This document shows positions 59,749 through 64,000 of a stretch of DNA of 64,000 nt, in pieces (positions within the stretch are counted from its first letter, which is position 1; each line of letters begins with the position of its first letter). The position numbers were made by a program, and so were the translations under genes. The stretch covers positions 9,278,643 through 9,342,642 of the forward strand of contig CM037840.1 in NCBI GenBank assembly GCA_021234535.1, read 5' to 3'. The notes beneath the pieces were generated by a model. It searched no databases. It had not been told where the DNA came from and saw only the letters and a program-made list of their open reading frames with translations. The DNA is from Stichopus chloronotus (Eukaryota; Echinodermata; Holothuroidea; Aspidochirotida; Stichopodidae).

Positions 59749-60796
59749 AGTATAAAAGATGCTATGTTATCAATACAGAATCCAGAAGTGAACCCAACAC
59801 ACCCACCTCCTCTAAGCCGCACTCCTCCCTTCCCTGGCAACGTGGAATATAAAACAAGAGTAATATTACCTTGAATGATAGAAAGGACATAAAACCTAAC
59901 CTGGTACTACTGACTAGCAAATATCTAGTCCACACAGTGCACAGTATGACTACTAAAACCCTAGTCAATAAGCGGGAACTGGTTTGTACGTTAGTCATTC
60001 TTGGCTGAACTAATTAACATATGTACCTAAACTAGTCGAACATCTGGCTAAATTAGTCAAACAAACTAGTCAGGGGACGAAACTAGTCGATGGACTTGTT
60101 ATTGACTAGTTTAGTGCTAGTCCAGATGGTGTCCAGTATGACTAATATATTGACTAACTTCAGATGGACTAATTTATATCTAGGAGTTCACTTATTAGGA
60201 CGGACTAATGAACTGGACTAACTCAACAAGAAATCAGCCATACAGGAAGATTGTATCTGAATTACATCATTTATTTGCTTCTATTCCCCACAAATATTTT
60301 AAACACAACATTGAAGAATCTAGCAGTTATGATAATGAGAAACTGTAGTATAGAACATAACAACGGAACATCCATTAGCACATGAGTCGCTGCACTGTGA
60401 AAAGAAATACTGATATGATCATCTATAATTTCAAGTATAAAAGATGCTATGTTATCAATCGAGAAACCAGAAGTGAATCCAACACAACCACCTCTTCTTA
60501 GCCGCCCATCTCAGTTCCCTAGCAACGTGGAATATATAACAAGTGTAATTTTAACTTGGATGATAGAAAGGACACAAAATCTAAGCTGGTACTAATGACT
60601 AGCAAATATCTAGTCCATACAGTGGCCAGTCAATAAACGGAACTGTATGTTAGTCATTCTTGGCTGGACTTATTAACATATGTACCTAAACTAGTCGAAC
60701 ATCTGGCTAAATTAGTCAAACAAACTAGTCAGCAGACAAACAAAACTAGTCGATGGAATTGTTATTGACTAATTTAGTGCTAGCCCAGATGGTGTC
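59749..60796. repeat. ACTAGT-rich block duplicated out of register (unit 3)
   Basis: The AGTATAAAAGATGCTATG segment at 59750 recurs at 60433, each followed by CAACGTGGAATAT and the ACTAGT-rich block. The first copy is of unit 2 type; the second (ATCAATCGAGAAACC, AGCCGCCC, CCCTAGCAACG) is closer to unit 1. Junctions are near 60431 and 60796. Sequence equivalent to 39320-40775 is missing to the right. Confidence 0.7.
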
Positions 60797-61188
60797 CTAC
60801 TCCTCTGACAACAACAACACATCATGAAGTCACATCAATTAATTTCCTTAGTTTTGTAATAACAACAGAACTGCAATAAACATTTTGACAAAAACTTATC
60901 AAAGAAAAAGCTGTAAAGAAAAATATTCATCCCTAGACATTTATGAACAAGGAAAATCCTTTATTCAAGTGAATAGCAACTATAATGCTCCAATTGAATG
61001 ATTTGTTTAGCTCAGAGGTAAGCCCCAAATTCTAGATATTATGTTAAGCTTTCGAACAAATTTCCATTTTTGACCTGGATAGTCAACTGCAAGCAACTGC
61101 TTCTTACGTGAGTGCATAATGTCAGCTTTGCATTAGAACTGCTGGATGTTAAGATCGAGTTATTAAAAACTTATAACCATTCAACAAG

Positions 61189-62497
61189 TTAAGCTTGAGT
61201 AACAATCAACTTGTGTTGGTTCCTTTTGTCTTTGGACTTGGTATATCTCAAGAGAATTGTCACTAGTGTGCATAGAAAAAGCAGATTAACAGGCAAACCA
61301 GAGGATGGAGTAGTAATAAATTTGAGGTAATAAAAAGGTGAACAGATACCCATTGCAAAGCCAGCAATACTGGATAAAATCATACGTTTATTTTGATGTA
61401 CACATTAGCTTGTTAGTTAGAGTGATTATGGATCGAGGAGAGGGTAGTTCATCCAATAAATTTTATATTACCCTTTGTAAAAACTGCAGTGTCTTGGACA
61501 CACCTGGAGGATAGTTTAAGTTGAAAACGTAATATGCCGCTATCCAGAGTGCCAGTCGAGTAGTCATGAAGTTTCCAGTGAAAGCAATTTCTTCCCCATC
61601 AGCTTGGAGTGTGAATTCGGTTGTATCCAGTGTAGAGTTCCCATTTATCCTGATGTAGACAGGGCTCTCGGTCTGTAAAGAGTACAGTGAATGGATATTT
61701 TAAGTCAAGATGTTCAATCCATCTGGACCCAATGACTTAAAATGTATTCACAACTTGAAACCACACTCTGAATTTCTAGGGTTGTTAAGCAAAATCACAT
61801 GCTATGTGCAAGCAAAGGCACAACTCCAAGTACAGTAGGATCATAGTTTGTTTTTCTATCAACAATTACTGTTTATTTACTATGCTAGACTATAAAGCTA
61901 TATCCAACAGATCTACAGTTCAACGTGCTGAATATTGCACACCTGCAACACACTGACAATTCTTGTCAAAGCTTGTCAGGGAGTTATGAGTTCAATATGG
62001 CTTCAGAAGTACAACCTCTTTGTTGGAAAACTGAGACCCTCTACATAGGAAGCATTTGAACAAGTTCTAGCAAATGTCATTGCCCCAAGACAGAAGTGTG
62101 CCGTAAATTAATCTCATCACTACATTGTACAACAATTGAAACTTAACCTCATGTCACCTTCCAAACTTTAAGCTATTTCATTACAGAAGAGTTAATTGTT
62201 ACTTGCTCAATACAGTGAATATAAACGTACCAGATAATTACAAAGTAGTGTTTTCTTTTATATTTAAATTACAAATTATATCTCAGTAACTGGCAACCCA
62301 AGGTATTAATACAAAATTTGGGATAAGGACTGTGACTTTCAAAGGCCACAACATTTCTTTAATGTATGTCCCAGATACATTTCAATGTACTTAATAAACA
62401 AAAGGACTCACAGTGACAGCTCCAGTGACAATAATCTGCTCTACTTGTTCCTGAAGTAATCCCGGAATGGCCAGGAAGGCAGAGACCAACTTTGCAT
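61189..62497 (-). pseudogene. Gene M copy 3-4, 3' part (5' exons beyond the right edge)
   Basis: Exons C 62497-62412 and D 61672-61189. Exon C is 86 bp and in frame (AIPGLLQEQVEQ then VTGAVT), joining exon D in phase 0; this length is probably ancestral, against 87 bp in the two other copies. Exon D lost two bases near 61413 (AGCTTGTTAGTTAG against AGCTTATTACAGATAG), so the FLQRVIL part and the hydrophobic C-terminal part are in different frames. AATAAA on this strand lies at 60965-60960. Confidence 0.5.
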
Positions 62498-62700
62498 CTG
62501 AAAACAATGAAATGAAAATTTAAGTAAAAACGAAACCAGAATTCAAGAGTACCATATGGTTTCAATGATTCAGCCCAGTCTAGCTGCTCACAGTTACTGA
62601 TATATGAGTAAAATGAATTGGGCTATGATACATAGTACATTACATGACACATAACAAATAATGTACTCAATGGGATCCATCATCGTACGAGATATGAGAT

Positions 62701-64000
62701 CAGTTCAAACTTACATTCTTGAGATATTATATTTACAATGTTTTCACAGTTTGACATGAGATGACCTTTAACCTCCGCCAAAAACAATTCTGTTCTTCTG
62801 CTCAATATGGTACATACACATACCAAGTATACCAAGTATTCGTTCTTGAGATGTCATGTTTATAAGGAATCGCAAACCCATACACACACACCATCTTGAT
62901 TACAAAGGTTACAAATTATTATCAAAACCAAACTTGAAAGAAGTCAGGGGAATATACTTCAGACATTCAGGAACAAGCCAGAGCAATTATTTATCTTCAG
63001 AATTTCAAAGAAAGTTTGAAAATGTGATGACTTTCTCTGGATGGAAGTGGATTTTCTCTAAGGTACTAATTTTTAGTTCACACACACATTACAGTATGTG
63101 AGGTTATAGAAAGAGGCAGGTATCATCAAGTTTTGAGAAGGCCTTCTGTTTCTTCACTTTTGCAGATTCTTGTCTGAAGTTTTGTCAGCGTTTTCTTTGT
63201 CAAAATGGTATTTTGTCACCTATGTGCATTCTGACAGGCTAAATTAGCTTAAAATTGATAAAGTAATTTTTTTAGAAAACTTTATGCTTCTAATCCTTTT
63301 TTGCACACCACTCATCAACCTGACTGCTTAAGTGGTAGTAAATGCACCACACGATTTGAAAATCATTTAACAGTGTTAGGATGAACAGGTGAAGTAGTAT
63401 TGATGATTTTGAGGTGTGGGTCTAATATAGAGAAGAACTGAAGGTTCAGTGCCAGTAGTGGCATTTGAAGTAGATCAAAATGCTCCAAGGAATTCTCTTA
63501 CTTAAAACAGGAGTTGACTAAAGGAATGCAGTCCTCACAAAATCATTAATGACTGTTAAATCTCTCTATTTCCCCATTTCCTTGAGAGAGGTATAAGATG
63601 TAATTTAAATGCTCAATATTTCTCTCACTCAGAAATTATTTGAAGTGGTAAGAGGAAAATTGTAGATGGTTACCTGCGACAAGTTCATCCCAGAATCCCT
63701 CTGTTGTCCACTAGAAAGGCCCCTTTAAGTTTTGTACATCCCATATTGGCTGTACATTGCGAAGTTGGGCACAATCCTAGAGAAATAGCTTGCTGAGCCT
63801 AAGAACAATTTAATCTGCTCTGTAGACTGTGGGGTTGGCAGATCCTGAGTAACATTGACATGGTCCGGGCAGGCTTAGAGCCTTTTCAGAGATTACATAC
63901 TCCCTTGTAGTAGTGTGATGGATCTGACAGTGCGAAAATTAAACTTTTTTTACCACCTTCCAAACATTTAATTCTCATGCCACCAACATTACTTCCAGTC
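62701..64000. repeat. Tandem segmental duplication, start of unit 4
   Basis: The last 1.3 kb repeats the beginning of units 1-3, including the CA-rich tract near 63080 and the gypsy remnant near 63680-63900. The array therefore continues past the right edge, and the left edge also begins inside an M gene copy. The total copy number is unknown. Confidence 0.9.
63680..63930 (-). mobile_element. Degraded Ty3/gypsy pol fragment (unit 4)
   Basis: Fourth copy of the same remnant, with private substitutions (for example TTGCGAAGTTGG). It confirms that the array continues beyond the window with the same M intron. Confidence 0.45.

Larger units (their letters stand above)
42643..62700. repeat. Tandem segmental duplication, unit 3
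   Basis: Third copy. Its left half closely follows unit 1 and shares all three hAT-like insertions with the same target-site duplications. Its 3' spacer follows unit 2 and lacks the TIR element found at 18191 and 38041. It has an internal out-of-register duplication plus deletion at about 59750-60796, removing the equivalent of about 39320-40775. Confidence 0.93.

Overview
The window is eukaryotic nuclear DNA. Coding sequence is broken into short exons by GT-AG introns, AATAAA signals follow the last exons, and the spacer DNA is AT-rich and full of short DNA transposons. There is no sign of operons, RBSs or CRISPR. The clustered TAGGCCTA-type palindromes, the hAT/MITE load and a multicopy gene family common in marine invertebrates and fish suggest a marine invertebrate, perhaps an echinoderm. 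That assignment is inference.

The dominant structure is a direct tandem array of a 20-23 kb unit: unit 1 = 1-22854, unit 2 = 22855-42642, unit 3 = 42643-62700, and the start of unit 4 = 62701-64000. The phase of these boundaries is arbitrary; they mark the recurrence of the sequence found at position 1. Each unit carries two multi-exon genes. Gene P (plus strand) encodes a putative type I membrane glycoprotein with a signal peptide, an RIRR furin-like site, a glycosylated Cys-containing ectodomain, one membrane segment and a ~370-residue Ser/Asp-rich cytoplasmic tail. I do not recognise its family. Gene M (minus strand) belongs to a multicopy, uncharacterised animal protein family. M and P are divergent at their 5' ends (about 5.6 kb apart) and convergent at their 3' ends (about 4.7 kb apart).

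Only the unit 1 copy of P (8875-16577, 11 exons, ~922 aa) reads through without a clear lesion. The unit 2 and unit 3 copies carry different frameshifts, nonsense codons and splice-site losses. Every M copy has at least one lesion, and the three visible 5' copies share a frame break, so M was probably dead or dying before amplification.

Between the genes are precisely bounded non-autonomous transposons. Units 1 and 3 each hold three hAT-like insertions with 8-bp target duplications (636, 655 and 1412 bp in unit 1) at sites empty in unit 2. Unit 2 instead has a nested pair: a ~149-bp hAT MITE interrupted by an 852-bp hAT element. A 468-bp TIR element near the convergent 3' ends is present in units 1 and 2 and absent from unit 3. 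A degraded Ty3/gypsy pol fragment sits in an intron of every M copy. Diagnostic differences switch partners along the unit: units 1 and 3 agree in the left half, units 2 and 3 agree at exon 2/intron 2 and in the 3' spacer. This points to gene conversion and unequal crossing-over. All exon coordinates are read by eye from splice consensus and frame, so small errors are possible.
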